Assembly: GCA_003254925.1 (NCBI GenBank)
Contig: QANZ01041863.1
Location: 1 to 64,000 of the forward strand
DNA length: 64,000 nucleotides
Reading direction: 5' to 3'
DNA from: Chamaecrista fasciculata
Lineage: Eukaryota > Streptophyta > Magnoliopsida > Fabales > Fabaceae
How positions within the stretch are numbered: position 1 is the first letter of the stretch; every line of letters starts with the position of its first letter. The position numbers and the translations under genes were made by a program. The notes under the pieces are model-generated. The model searched no databases, was not told the DNA's origin, and saw nothing but the letters and a program-made list of their open reading frames with translations. Positions 22,101 through 33,919 of this stretch are shown here, piece after piece.

Positions 22101-25100
22101 ATGAGAAGATGGAACCTTCTACTGCTAAAATGATGCTTAAAGGGTCAGCTGATAGTTTAAACAGGTAAATTGGTTGTTTACTGCAAAGGCCAAAGAGTTT
22201 ATGTCTAGCAAAGCTGTTGCCTGATAATGAATTGTAATTTTTTCAGTTACCTTTGGCTTTGTGTGCTATGGCTCTAGACTTGCCTTTCTCAATTTTTTTA
22301 GTTACTATTCGTACAGTATATTTTCTTTGATTATTTTCTCCTAGATTTATATTACTTCTGTTAAAGGAAACCCTTCAAGTTTAATATATGGATTTATTCA
22401 CAATACAATACTGGTAACTGAAATAAAAGTAAGGAATGGTTGTCCCTTGCTTTGTTACCTCCATACACCTAAATGGTTAAAGAAGTGTTTGCAGAATTGC
22501 AGTACTATATCTGCTCTGTATCATTTTAAAATGAACTGTTACTCATCTGATTTGCTTCCATTTGCATTTCAGTGCCTTTCGCTTGAGCTACAACATGCTT
22601 TTGAACCAGATGCGTTGTGAGGATGGTGACCCTGAAAATTTACTTCGTAATTCTTTTTATCAGTTTCAAACTGATCTTGCCCTTCCTAATCTTGAGGTTT
22701 GTTCGAATTTAGAGGCTGGGAATTTTTCTTTCTTGATGGTCTTCCCTATGTATGTATTGCGGTTGGTTTAAATTGCCCACTAACCTTCTAAATCTTTTTT
22801 TTTTTTTTCATATAAGATATATTTTAAGAAAGAAATGCTTTTTTCTAGTAGTGTTTTCTTTTTTAATAAGTGGTAGAATCAGATAAACTCCAGAAACTCT
22901 TGTTAAGACACCACTGACTTACAAAGACCATGCATAGCAAGAAAATCTTGTTCTCTTTCTCTCTCTAGAAGCTTGCAAACTTAATGGATAGAATAGAAAG
23001 CCACTTATTCTCATTTGCATATTTTATATTTTGCATCTTTATGTGGCATTAGCATGGCTCAAAGAGTCGAAACATCATGTCATTATTCATGGTTCAATGT
23101 ATTGTTCTTGGTTTTTTTGTAGTTCATAATCCCCCTTCCCTCTTTTTTTTTTACCATTATATTCGTATTGTTACTTTGCTAATTGAAACAAAAAGGGAGT
23201 AATTTTTCTTGATGATTTTTGTAAATCCAGAAACAAGTAAAAAGTCTTGAAGAAGAGAAGGAATCAATTATAATTGAAGAAGAGGAAAGTTTGAAGGCTT
23301 ATTATAATCTGATGGAGCAACATAGAATTTTGAACAAGGAGATTCGTGACATTGTGTTATCTCCAAAGTACTGTTTACCCTTTTTACAGCCTGGCAGGCT
23401 TGTTAGTCTCCAGTGCATGTCAAGTGATGAAGATGTTGCCCCTTTATTTATTGAGGATCAAGTGACCTGGGGATTGGTCATTAATTTTGAAAGGGTTAAA
23501 AGTTTTTCTGAAGGTGAGGATCTCTATCTATTGATTATGGGTATTCATACTTTCATTCTCAGATGTTACTCTGTCAATTGGAAGTTTGAAACATAGTCAA
23601 ATGTGCTTTTCAGATGATACCAGTATAAAACCAGAAGATGCAAATTACACAGTTGATGTTCTTACAAGATGTGTAGTGAGGAAAGACAGAATTGGGAAAA
23701 AATCTATTAAGATTGTTCCTTTAAAAGAGCTCGGAGAACCTGTAGTTGTCACTATTCCTATCTCTCAGGTAACATCTGAATGATGAAGCCGTATCTGTTG
23801 ACAACATCTTCAAACATGATTCTATGAACTTTTTTTTATTAATCAGTGCAAAAATCTATGGTATTTCTTACTATTTGTATAATGTGAATTATATCTATAA
23901 TTTGAATTATTTACCAAGTATATCAATTCATTTATATAATTGTTATTAAAAAAGTTATGCAAAAATCTCTATATATAAGTTTGGAGGGGTGTGTGCAAGT
24001 GTGCCACTTGCTTTTTCATTTTTTCTCTCTCAATGTAAGGCAGAAAAATTTAAAAAAAATTGAAAAATAGCAACATGTACTTGTCAGTATGATGTGGGTA
24101 CTCATACCTGTTCCCTGACCCAATCACCCTGATACGTTTTCCCAGTACTCATACCCTGTAAATTTTGAAGATCCCCATAGGGTATGTAATTGTGATCATC
24201 TCTGCTTTCAATAAATGATCCTATTGGTCTCCAGTTTTTTTTTTTTTTTTTTTTTNTTTTTTTTTTTTTTTGGAAACTCTAGCTTCTTTGGCTTACTTAT
24301 TTGGAATTTTGAAATTTAGTATACACAATTGTACTTTTATTTTTGACATTTTAGAGCCGACCGTTCATGATGTTTTGTTTAGTAAAACATATGCTGCCTT
24401 GTGTTTCTGAATAGATTAATACAATAAGCAGTTTACGCCTATATATACCTAAGGATCTTCTACCATTGGAAGCTCGGGAAAACACACTGAAGAAAGTGTC
24501 AGAAGCTCTTTCTAGATTTTCTGAAAAAGGGTTGCCCCTTCTAGATCCTGAAGAAGACATGAAGGTATAGCGCCCATCTGTTCACTATCTCTGTTTTTTT
24601 TTTTTGTGGTCCTTTTAGTTTAATTCAAATTAAATTATCATAGTTTTGTTTGTCCCTTCGGGGATGTTCAATAAAAGTCAGTTCTGATTTTTTAATTAAT
24701 GAATTAACTTTTCCTTCAAAGGTTCAAAATAGCTCATACAAAAAAGCCTCCCGGAGGTTAGAGGCGTTGGAGAGTCTTTTTGAGAAGCATGAAATTGCAA
24801 AGTCTCCATGTCTAAAGCAAAAATTGATAGCCTTACATAAGAAGCAAGAACTGGGTGCAAAGATTAAGTCAATTAAGAGAACATTAAGATCATCCACTGC
24901 TTTGGCTTTTAAGGATGAACTTAAAGCAAGAAAGAGAGTTCTTCGAAGGCTAGGGTACGTACTGAAACTCCATAACTGCTTCTACTCCTCTCCCAACAAT
25001 TAAAGTCTGCCTGTATGAATGCAACACAATGCCTCTGTCCTTGTCTTTCCTATCTGCCTTTGCTGTACCTTGCCCTCCTCTTCTTTTGTTCTATTCCTTC

Positions 25101-26868
25101 TTTCATTAAAATAATTATGCTAAATAATCCCCATTGCTTTAATTGTCATTGTCATGTTACAAGTTGATTCACTGATATTGTTATTTTGATGAGCTGCAAA
25201 TGTTTTGTGGTTAATATACAAATTTTTTTACAGAATATGGTGGCCATATACTCTTACAAGCAGCACTCAGTACTATCCTATGTATCTAGATATATATAGG
25301 ACTTCAACCACAGACATATATATATACTAGGGGCTTTGCGTGCCCTAACGGGCACGCAAATATGTATGTAAAATAAATAAGGGACTAAATTGTTAACTTA
25401 GTAAAGAAAGAGAGACTAAATAGTAAATTTACTCTTATTTTTAATTTCATAGACTATAATTTTAAACATGAACGACCAGAAAGGGGTGGAGCCATATAAT
25501 ACTAGATATATATATATATATTTTAAACTTATTGAAAATTGTAGTTCATTAGAATGGGAGAACCTGTGACATGCGTTGTGTCTCAACTTCTATAACAACT
25601 CAAATTTTATATTTAAGTGTTGGTAAAACAATGACTAACAAAATAAGATGAATATCTAAATCAGAATTAAGAATATTAAAATATAGAGATAGGTCATATG
25701 ATTTTGTTAGACTTAAATTTCATCATTAAGACAAAACTAGTTCTTTTAGAAACATAAACCACAAGATTGGTTCATATTAAAAGTGCTCAAACCTAAAGCA
25801 CCAAAAAAGTACTTTTACCTTGGTATATATTGCAGTCAACTTGTTTATTAAGGATCCAGACACAAGTTTGTTGTCTGTTTTAAGTTCGTAGTTGAACTGA
25901 CTTTATTCTAAATGAATCGGTTCAATTGTGGACTTAGCCTCGACTGTCTCTAGTTCTTAGTCAATAACATTTCTTTTTCTGGTTTGTAGTTTTTTGCACA
26001 GCTTTTGTCATAATTTATATGCTCAGCTCCACCTTTTTCACTACAAGTGAGATCTTCATTGCAGATACGCTACAAGCGAGAATGTTGTGGAATTGAAAGG
26101 GAAGGTTGCTGGTGAAATTAGCAGCGCTGATGAATTGACCCTGGCTGAGCTCATGTTCAATGGGGTCTTGAAGGACATAAAGGTGGAGGAGATGGTTTCT
26201 CTGCTCTCTTGTTTTGTCTGGCAAGAGAAACTCCATGATGCTCCTAAACCTCGGGAAGAACTTGGTCTGCTTTTTGCACAATTGCAAGAAACAGCTCGGA
26301 GGGTTGCGCAAGTTCAGCTTGAATACAAGGTAATGACTAGATTTTTGTCAATTTGGTATTTTGCGTGCACTTGCACCTTGACATTGTCTGTTCAAGGTTT
26401 GATTTTGGGCAAATAAACTGAGTCATTAGATGACTGATTTTCTTTATTTCCAAAATACTTCATTCTGACTTGTACAACTTCTCTAAAATTCATTGTATAT
26501 ATCAGTAATGGCTTTACTTCAAATCATACCGACACAAAATTGAAAATAACTAACAGTGGTAATGTTTTGGTCCTCTCTAAATAATACAGGTGCAAATAGA
26601 CGTGGAGGGTTTTGTGAATTCGTTTAGGCCTGATATTATGGAGGCTGTTTATGCTTGGGCCAAAGGCTTAAAATTCTATGAAATCATGGAAATTACTCAG
26701 GTCTTTGAGGGTAGCTTGATTCGGGCAATTAGACGACTCGAGGAAGTTCTTCAGCAGCTAATACAGGCAGCCAAGTCCATCGGAGAAACGCAGCTTGAGG
26801 AGAAGTTTGAAGATGCGGTTTCCAAGATCAAGAGGGACATTGTCTTTGCAGCATCTCTCTATTTGTAG
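16110..26868 (+). CDS. MTR4: MTR4-type DExH-box RNA helicase of the nuclear exosome (14 exons)
   Basis: MTR4 unwinds RNA for the nuclear exosome and is needed for 5.8S rRNA maturation and removal of rRNA by-products in the nucleolus. Exons: 16110-16370, 16561-16761, 16857-17075, 18200-18535, 19737-19841, 21375-21485, 21914-22164, 22573-22696, 23231-23513, 23614-23768, 24415-24564, 24722-24954, 26065-26329, 26590-26868. The join gives 990 residues without a stop; I recall 988 for Arabidopsis MTR4. Visible motifs: SAHTSAGKT (Walker A, residues 89-97), DEVH (181-184), SAT (212-214), HHSGLLP, and [10 protein letters not shown] (motif VI, 453-462). The arch region and the C-terminal domain ending FAASLYL follow. 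The start MGSLKRK and overall match favour MTR4 over its nucleoplasmic paralog HEN2. Intron 5 has a GC donor. Confidence 0.96.
17237..17756. repeat. Direct repeats in MTR4 intron 3
   Basis: A block of about 48 nt beginning TTCAATG and containing AAAGTTCATCTGCAA occurs at about 17237-17283 and again, imperfectly, at 17708-17756. The 420 nt between them are not coding. This could be an old insertion flanked by duplicated target or a local duplication. Confidence 0.4.
19842..21374 (+). other. GC-AG intron of MTR4 (intron 5)
   Basis: The exon ends CTACCTCAG and the intron begins GCAAGT (19842-19847); the acceptor is TATTATAG before GTTTCAAACATG (21375). Reading LPQ-VSNM across the join keeps frame and matches the conserved MTR4 sequence. 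No nearby GT donor does. CAG/GCAAGT is the standard context of plant GC-AG introns, and here every exon-side base pairs with U1. Its length, 1533 bp, is the largest in the gene. Confidence 0.85.
20705..21325. repeat. Diverged foldback element inside the GC-AG intron
   Basis: The left side has TTTTGTGGTTTGGCC, TTAAACTTTAAGACGCC and CTCATTCAA. The right side has GTTGAATGAGTCACTTTAAA and CACAGCAAGGAAAACTAG, ending TTTTTGGCC, in inverse order. The arms are degraded and the centre is long. Confidence 0.45.
25327..25506 (-). mobile_element. Short non-autonomous Helitron-like element in MTR4 intron 12, copy 1
   Basis: On the minus strand the element starts TCTAGTATTATATGGCTCC and ends in a hairpin (GCGTGCCC, loop GTTA, GGGCACGC), then AAAGCCC and CTAG. 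It is flanked by A at its 5' end and T at its 3' end. TC start, 3' hairpin, CTRR end and insertion between A and T are Helitron hallmarks. At 180 bp it carries no gene. Related copies: 42047-42346 and 46480-46800. Confidence 0.65.
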
Positions 26869-27973
26869 TTTTTTTGCTCAATTCAATGTGGGAGATTTAG
26901 ATGACAAGGACATAGTGATTAACATACTCAAGTTGAGAGAGAGCATCTTCACGAGGAAGGACTGAGCGACGTGCAATTTTTCCTTCCATCAATTTTGTAG
27001 TCTAAATGTATAGTCAAAACATAAATATCGTACTTAATTATTTGAAACAAAATATCATGTTTTTAACTAACACTTACACATAATTGACGAGAGCCCCCTA
27101 CAGTTCAGCCAATGTAGTGCCTTGGAAATATATTCCAATCACTTTCATTTTATATGAAAAAGAGAATGCTAGTATTTACAATTACATAAAACATCTATAT
27201 GCGGTGCGCCGTATTCAAGCCATTGTGGGATAGGCCTCTAAATGTGCATGTAAAGTTTTAGATTATTTAAAATTTAGAATTTTGTGCATGTAGCAACTAA
27301 TTGGCTAGCGACAGACCCTAAAATAGAGCACAGATCCGCGGAGGACTAGTCCTTATTCTGTCGGGCTAGGGATACTTTGGACAACCAAAAAAAAAAAGTT
27401 TTAAATTATTTAAAATTTAGAATCTTCTAAAAGTTGGAAATAAAATGCAATATAGGGTAAATTTTAAATAAAATAAAAAATAATGAGATGGTAAAACTTT
27501 TCTTTTTTTTTAACGCAATGAGATGGTAAGACTTAAATTTAACTAATGAGAAATAGTTAAGCAAAGATGAAAAACCAATAAAACACTTATTTAATTGATA
27601 AACAAAGACGAATAATCATTTGGATCCTCTCAAGTCTCCCTACTCTCTCATAATCTAGTTTTTACAGTGCAGTGAAGTTACAGTGTCTATTTGCTTTATA
27701 AAACTAGAATATTTGCCTACATTTATTATACATCCAAGTACGCGTTATGATTTTCAGGTATACATTGAAGGAGCTGGTCATGCATGAACAGAAAACAACT
27801 GCAGTTTAGCTGGAAAATATTCTACACGTTTTTACAAGTATAATTCACTCCATTATTAGTACGAAGAAACTAAGATCTACATTTGGTGGTTGTAGTTATT
27901 CAAGTTAAGTACAGTGGACCAGGTGACTAATGATCTAAAGTCTAAACTAAAGAACAGCATTACCGCCTCAAAG
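26869..27973. other. Convergent 3' flanks of MTR4 and MEX1
   Basis: MTR4 (+) and MEX1 (-) end tail to tail across about 1.1 kb, which should hold both 3' UTRs. The only element I can define is the SINE-like insertion at 27281-27394. Confidence 0.6.
27252..27423 (+). mobile_element. Short SINE with an unusually long direct repeat
   Basis: A unit of 114 bp (27281-27394) ends in an A run. It is flanked by 29-bp direct repeats at 27252-27280 and 27395-27423 with a single mismatch; both copies read AAAGTTTTA(G/A)ATTATTT and onward. The core contains GATCCGCGGA and GTCGGGCTAGGGATAC, GC-richer than its surroundings. The A tail and duplication indicate retroposition. A 29-bp target duplication is longer than usual for SINEs. 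Confidence 0.55.
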
Positions 27974-30900
27974 TCACGATCCAAAAGCCAAGTCATGTAT
28001 AGAAGCTAGAGGTGAATTATAACCATGTATTTGAGTATCTCTCCAAAAAACCATTCCTGTTACAATGAAAATAACATTAGTTTTCTATCTGTTACAAGGA
28101 AAAAAAAATCAGTTCCACATACTATTTGATGCTTTAGGGAAGTCAACAGGAAATGGAGAGTGAATACTTCCAGTCTTTACCCACTTGATTATAGCTTTGA
28201 TGTCTTGTTAAGTGTTACATAAATCCGAAAGATTAAGTTATAACTTCTGAATAATTTTCTTATAATCTCTAACAAAATGAATGTTTGTATGTATGCATGC
28301 ATTCACACAAGCATGTATAGTGCTAGTAGGGGGTTTAGAGAGTAACCTATCCATGAAACCAAACCAACTGTTGCCACCAGGAAGAGTTCCTTGCTGATGC
28401 TATTAGAACTGAAATCACAGCCAAGTATTAGTTTAGAGCTCAAAACTTGAAATGAAGATCATAAAATACAGTCTAGGATCAGCTTACATGTATAAGCATA
28501 CAATATTCCCATATCCATAGAAAAGGGTGGCCCAAGTTGAACCAGTAAACCTATAATCACAGTTGAGCCAGTAAGTGTGAGAATTATCAGGAGAATCACG
28601 TTCAAAACATTGTGACAATTAGCATGTGGAAATGTTGTCTAGAACAAAACAAAGGTATGGACTAAAGCATATAATTTTGGCAACCGTGATTATTACCCAA
28701 ATAGTAACCTAAATTACCACCCATATCACTTGACAGCAGGAATAATTTAGAGACCTAAGAGATCCCTTGCCCCTCATATTTGATCCTGAAACTTTTTTTA
28801 GTCTATTTTTAATTTTATGGATGGAAGCTTCCCCATGTAATAATCTATTTTTATGCCAGTGTGCTGTCTTTGCTGACTTGTGTTTTTTGACTTGAATGCA
28901 AATGTTCACAGTATCAAGGTCACCTCCCTGCCTCTAGATATCATAATAAGGTATAAGAACATAATGACTCTCTCCACTCTTTTGCTTATGGTTTTTCCTT
29001 CCGGGTGTGTATCTCAGTTGTCAAAAGTGCGAATGAATTGGATAGCTTACATGTGTAAGACTGTCTCTCTTTTGTTTTTACATTTTTGGGGTTTTCTTCC
29101 TTTAAGAGGATTTCTCATAGTTCTCTTTTATATAGATATCATCTTTCTCAAAAAAATTTGCTTCTTTTACAAAAGCAAAAAAGTTTTTGTTACATCCAAG
29201 GGCCAGACTGTAATTAAGTAACACTGCTTTTGATTAGGCCCGGTAGAATATTACTTTAACTCACATGCCTTACATGTGAGAAAAAATGATTTTACCATAA
29301 TGTTATAACCAACAGAGCATTAGAGTCTAAATGGAAAAAAAGAAATACCACATGAAATCACGAACAAGGAGGGCCCGTGGGATCATAAGTCCATTTCCAA
29401 TCATAGCGAGCAACATAGAAAAGGGTGATAAACCTTTGATATTCTCAGGATTGAGAAAATTCGTCCACTAAAAAGGAATGAAAGGACATAGTTAGATATA
29501 CTTTGAAAGTCAAATATTGATTAGACTGGATTGTAAGACAATAATTTTCCATTACAGATCATATTACCATTTGCGAAACTGGCATCCACATGAATAAAAA
29601 TGTAGCTGTCCATCCAGATATTCCTTCCACAAACTTGACCCCTCTTTTAGAAAGCTTTCCGCTTCTTGCCTGCATATATCTTAACAGCGATGTCTCTTAA
29701 AGGATGATGAATTAGATACCCACTTCTGAAGTTTGATTTCACAGGACCCAATTTACAAATCGAGTTCAAATTTCTACTTTACTGGTTTCGGATGACAAAT
29801 ACCAAAATTTTAAAATGAATATTAAAAAATCTGAACTTGTGACTTCCCTGTTTGAATAAGTCACTGAAATAAGTTCTTACAACAAAATCTGACCTTTTAA
29901 ACTGAGGACAGTGCAATCTTATACTATTTTCAACAGAACTCAGTAGCTTGAACTTCCAAAATTTGACGATTATCACAAAATTATGCTAGAGTAAAATCCA
30001 TTATTGATTTATATAAAGTCTAAAACACGTTTAATTTAAAACACAACATAAATAAGAAGATTACCATTATAACTGCGAAGAGGGCTAACACAAAAGCAGT
30101 TTCCCCAGGTAATATGCTGTTAGGTATATAGGGCACAAACGTAGACCACATTATCTGTACCAAGATCTGTATGTTACCTACTGTGGAATAAATAGTAAGA
30201 TACAGAAAGAAAAAAGCATTTATCCCTGTGTCTGCACATGCAAATGAAGTGACATTTTATGAATGGAAGCAAAGAAGTTTGAGTTTTTTCGTGTTGGTAA
30301 TCATGATTACTAGCACGTAAAATCACAATTACTAACATTGAAATTTTGAACTTCACTGTCAGAATTGTTAATAAATGTGTTATGTGTCAGTGTTGTTCTG
30401 TCAATACTACATATGAGAAATAAAACGACAGATAGATCTGAAATTCTATGATTTTAATGGGGTGGAGAGGAAATGCATATATTACTTGAGGAAGAACAGA
30501 TAAGCCACCAACTGTAATGAAATCCTCCCAGAAACGCCAAATTCCAGCATTCAGTAAACCAAAGTAATTCATGAAATTTAGGACAAGACCAAACGCTACC
30601 ACAACTGAGGTAGCCAAAAAGTAAGGTAGAGGCATGGCTTGTGCAAGAGAGAGCTGAGTAATGATCACATATGTTGAAACTACACCCAGCATCTGCACTA
30701 GAACAGCTTCCTTTTCTCTCTTTTTGGCAAAGTATGAAAGTAAGGACAGGTTACCAAGTAAACAAGTAAGCATTCCCTGCATTGACATTCATGTCATTCA
30801 CAACTTCAGATTCAAATTGGTCTAGTCTTATTAAGTTGATTACAAAAAGCACGGACGGAAAGAACTAGTCCTTTTGAAAAAAAAAAGAAAAAAAAAATGG

Positions 30901-32544
30901 CAATACATATATTTTAATCCGTTCATAAAGTGTGTTGGACGGACTTGTGCTAGCTCTTTAAGGAAGTAATTTTCTTTAAATGAAATAAAAGCAAGAGTTT
31001 TAATGTTTAAGACTGACGGAAGAAACTTACACAGAGGAAAGAATTACATTCATAAAATGAAAGATTACCAAACAAAGAGATCCATGGTGTTGTATATATA
31101 TTATAAAATTGTAAGTTTAGTGATTAAAAATATTTTGATATTTATGTTGGGAAGTTCTTTATTTTTTTAATCTTTCCATACATTGAGCTCCCTTTAAAAA
31201 AAGGCACTGGAATATCTTTGATTTTTTCCCTTCCTTTTCATGTGTCTGTACATATATATATACACATAGTCTACAATCACCCAAAAGCCAAAAATAAAAT
31301 GTAAGGACAACGGGAATGAAGAGCAGAAAGTGGTTATAGATTATAAAATTTTTCTGCAATTCCTTACCAGCCATGGTAAAGCCAAGAGAGCCGTTTTATT
31401 TCCTGCCAGAAGATTTTGAGCATTAAGGATGATTTGGGGGACCTGCAATAATAGAAATGGAATATTCGCTGCTCCAGAGAACTTGGCTGTCAGGGAATCC
31501 CATTCCTTATAGCTTTTTTCGTTCACCGGTCCCTTCAAAGATTGCCCAAAGTTAACTTCAAAGGGGAACAAACATATCTATGAAACTTAGATGTTTTTTT
31601 AATGGATTTCTATCTTAACTTTTGTATTTAGTTTAGGCTTTTTGGTATGTAAAAGAAACGTCGAGTTCGAATCCTCTGATCGATGTGAGGGCGTTATTTG
31701 GTGGGGATATATAAATTCTTCTCCTAAATCTTCAAAGAAGTCGAGAGATATTTCTTGACCATAGTGGGATACCGATGCTTACCACCACTTAAACTTTTTC
31801 CCACAAAAAAAAAAGGAAATGTCTACGCAATGTCCCCAGTAATATAAGCTAGTAATTTAACAAAAGGACTGTCCCCAGTAATATAAGCTAGTAATTTAAC
31901 AAAAGGACTGATTAATTAGTAAACTCATGCTAAGAGTATGAATGTGGTGAAATGGAAGAGTGAATTATAGCCAAAAAAAAAAAAAAANNNNNNNNNAAAA
32001 AAAAAAAAAAAAAGAAAAAAGAAAGTGTGGCTTGGCTTCAACATCAATGACTGAATTATCCCATTGCATGATGCAAAACTATTCAAGCATTGTAAATAGA
32101 ATATGCGGCAACAATCGGTGGAAGTAAGAAAGGAAATAGCCAAAAAGGAATGAATATTCTAGATACACAGAAAGGCATATATATATATATATATATATAT
32201 ACCAGACGCAGCTCAACATAACTTTAATTTCTATAACAAATTCAGTTACAATACAGGAATAATTAATTATAAGTAATTAGAATTAATAATGTTGAGTGTT
32301 AACAAAATAGTACCTGAGAGGCATCAGAATGAAGAACGTCGATCGCAAAACTGGGCCTGCGGCGTCGGGGGAAAGCGAAAGAGGATGCAGAAGAATTAGC
32401 AGTAACATTATTGGGATTTTGATTTTGACGACATGGCAAAGAGAAATAAGAGGAAGTCAATTGATGACGAGGGTTTGAATGTTGAAGAAGGCGAAGACGA
32501 AAATTGGGAGAGTGAGGTGTGAACCAAGAAGAGATAGTAGACAT
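27974..32544 (-). CDS. MEX1: Plastid maltose exporter MEX1 (9 exons)
   Basis: MEX1 exports maltose from starch breakdown across the chloroplast inner envelope at night. Exons in coding order: 32314-32544, 31368-31577, 30486-30776, 30065-30154, 29568-29669, 29349-29467, 28488-28550, 28347-28408, 27974-28056. The join is in frame and gives 416 residues; I recall 415 for Arabidopsis. The first ~75 residues form a Ser/Arg-rich transit peptide. Then come EWDSLTAKFSGAANIPFLLL, PQIILNAQNLLAGN, GNLSLLSYFAKKREKEA, SGWTATFLFMWMPVSQM, FYGYGNIVCLY and FWRDTQIHGYNSPL, all family signatures in hydrophobic membrane segments. Exon 2 starts at ATATGT after TAG at 31578-31580, the choice that keeps frame. Intron 1 carries an assembly gap, a SINE and a 39-bp tandem duplication. 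Confidence 0.95.
31640..31815 (+). mobile_element. SINE-like retroposon in MEX1 intron 1
   Basis: A B-box-like GAGTTCGAATCCTC sits near the left end (about 31664-31677), and the unit ends CCCACAAAAAAAAAA near 31815. It is antisense to MEX1. The target duplication is not clear. Confidence 0.45.
31831..31908. repeat. Exact 39-bp tandem duplication in MEX1 intron 1
   Basis: A 39-bp unit starting TGTCCCCAGTAATATAAGC is repeated exactly (31831-31869 and 31870-31908). The identity suggests a recent duplication, or an assembly artefact, since a gap lies 80 bp away. Confidence 0.8.
31988..31996. other. Assembly gap in a homopolymer
   Basis: Nine N inside a poly-A run in MEX1 intron 1. Single N also occur at 13654 and 24256, both in poly-T runs. 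The true homopolymer lengths are unknown. Confidence 0.95.
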
Positions 32545-32923
32545 GAGTAAAAATCAATCAGTAAGTATCGCAATTCCTAATTCCTGATTTCAAAGAGCTA
32601 GGAGAGGAGAATAGAAGGGAGTTTCTAAAATTGTTGAATCCATGGAGATTCATTTGAGCATTTCAAGGTTAATTAAAAAAAAAAAAAGCCTAATAAATGA
32701 ATTCATTTGCTTGTGATTCAAGTAACGGAAATATTGTAAAAAAAGAAAGATATAATAGAAGTTGCAGAGAACGAACAATGTGCAGTATGTATATATGGAG
32801 TTAAAATATTAATTTGTTGAGGATTTAGGAAGCAAAGCGAAACGAAAGAGTGTAATGTACAAAATGGTGGCTCCGAGAGTGGAGAGTATACGGGAGAATG
32901 GCGGTGGCAAAATCTCGAGGCAG

Positions 32924-32929
32924 CACGTG
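32924..32929. promoter_or_regulatory. G-box upstream of MEX1
   Basis: CACGTG, the core G-box bound by bHLH and bZIP factors, lies about 380 bp upstream of the MEX1 ATG. Light- or clock-regulated plastid genes often carry it. A single 6-bp match may be chance. Confidence 0.3.
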
Positions 32930-33005
32930 GTGTTCATATATATAAGCATTAGATTCATTCTCGGTACACTTGGCAAATTAACAAAGCGTCTACTTCAATT
33001 CATAA

Positions 33006-33043
<38 letters not shown>
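33006..33043. repeat. GAT trinucleotide microsatellite
   Basis: About 12 uninterrupted GAT units, roughly 460 bp upstream of the MEX1 start codon. It makes a poly-Asp frame on the + strand that is not a gene. Confidence 0.9.
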
Positions 33044-33044
<1 letters not shown>

Positions 33045-33071
33045 ACCACAAATAGAGGGTTCGACTACGTT

Positions 33072-33145
33072 AATAAAGGTTGAACCAGTTGGTAAGGAGT
33101 CAATTCAAAACTTATAAGATCCTGAGTTTGATTTCCACTATCAAA
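33072..33145 (+). mobile_element. tRNA-derived SINE remnant
   Basis: GGTTGAACCAGTTGGTAAGG resembles a tRNA A box, and GAGTTTGATTTCC about 55 nt later resembles a B box. A second copy of the family lies on the minus strand at 34548-35110, split by an hAT-like element. Confidence 0.5.
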
Positions 33146-33160
33146 TTACAGTCATAGTCA

Positions 33161-33375
33161 TTGCAATGACAGGGACTCAAAAATTGATGCAAATTAGAAA
33201 GACTAGTAGATTAAAATTAATTAAAATTTTTTTAAGGCCAAATTATACTTTTAAAGTGTTAATCTTATATTTTAGGACTGAATTATAATTGAGTTCTTTA
33301 TTCCTGTTCTATTATAACCTTGGTCTTATATGCTTTTTTATCCAATTAGATTTATAAGTTATTAACAAATAAGAT
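33161..33375. repeat. Dispersed repeat, empty copy
   Basis: About 210 bp, starting TTGCAATGACAGGGACTC, match 35288-35330 joined to 35637-35811. This copy lacks the MITE present in the other and holds the single target AGAAAGAC at 33196-33203. Confidence 0.75.
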
Positions 33376-33710
33376 CAATTAGATCTACTTGTTTCATAGT
33401 CAAATAAATGAAATTGTTTATATATAGTTTAAATACAATAAATTTATAATTAAATGTTATGTATAGTATGTGAATATTAATAGATCATTTGAGCCACATT
33501 AGTTGCAAAACAATCTAATGAACTTTTTTTTATTGAAATATTAATTTAGCATTTAGTAAATTAAGTGACAACATATTCAAATGAAAGGGTCCATGGATAA
33601 AAATACCTTTAATTTTATAGTTGTCATTTTAAATATAAATTTAAATAAATAAAAGTAATTACAATTAGATTTACAATTAAAAATGGTAATGATAAACCAA
33701 CAAGTATTTG

Positions 33711-33886
33711 GTGCAGTGGTAGGCGAGTTGCACCTCAGGTTGAAGGACCTAGGTTCGAGCCTTGGAGTCGACATTTGTTGGGAGGGCTTTAATTGTTCGC
33801 TTTTCGGCCCGAATGAGATTATTCTTTGCCTAGACCCTAACACGGATAGGTGGGAGACACCCATGGTATTTACCAAAAAAAAAAAA
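33711..33886 (+). mobile_element. tRNA-derived SINE
   Basis: The unit starts GTGCAGTGGTAGGCGAGTTG (A-box region) and continues with GACCTAGGTTCGAGCCTTGG (B-box core GGTTCGAGCC). It ends in a pure A run at 33875-33886. This is the clearest SINE in the window. A short imperfect duplication (TATTTGG before, CACTTGG after) may be the target site. Confidence 0.75.
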
Positions 33887-33919
33887 CACTTGGTCCTTAA
33901 CAAGGAGGTGGAACAAGTT

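Noticed and set aside
28088..28165. Alternative last exon of MEX1 reading HSPFPVDFPKASNSMWN
   Set aside because: An AG acceptor and open frame exist, but the exon at 27974-28056 keeps phase and restores the conserved FWRDT and GYNSPL.
31441..31450. Acceptor-like TTATTGCAG inside MEX1 exon 2
   Set aside because: The codons on both sides (FLLLQVPQIILN) are conserved and continuous, so no intron is there.
33006..33043. CRISPR-like array
   Set aside because: It is a simple GAT microsatellite without spacers. No CRISPR array is expected or seen in this plant nuclear DNA.
32855..33055. Small open frame ending in poly-Asp
   Set aside because: The poly-Asp is the GAT microsatellite; no family match.
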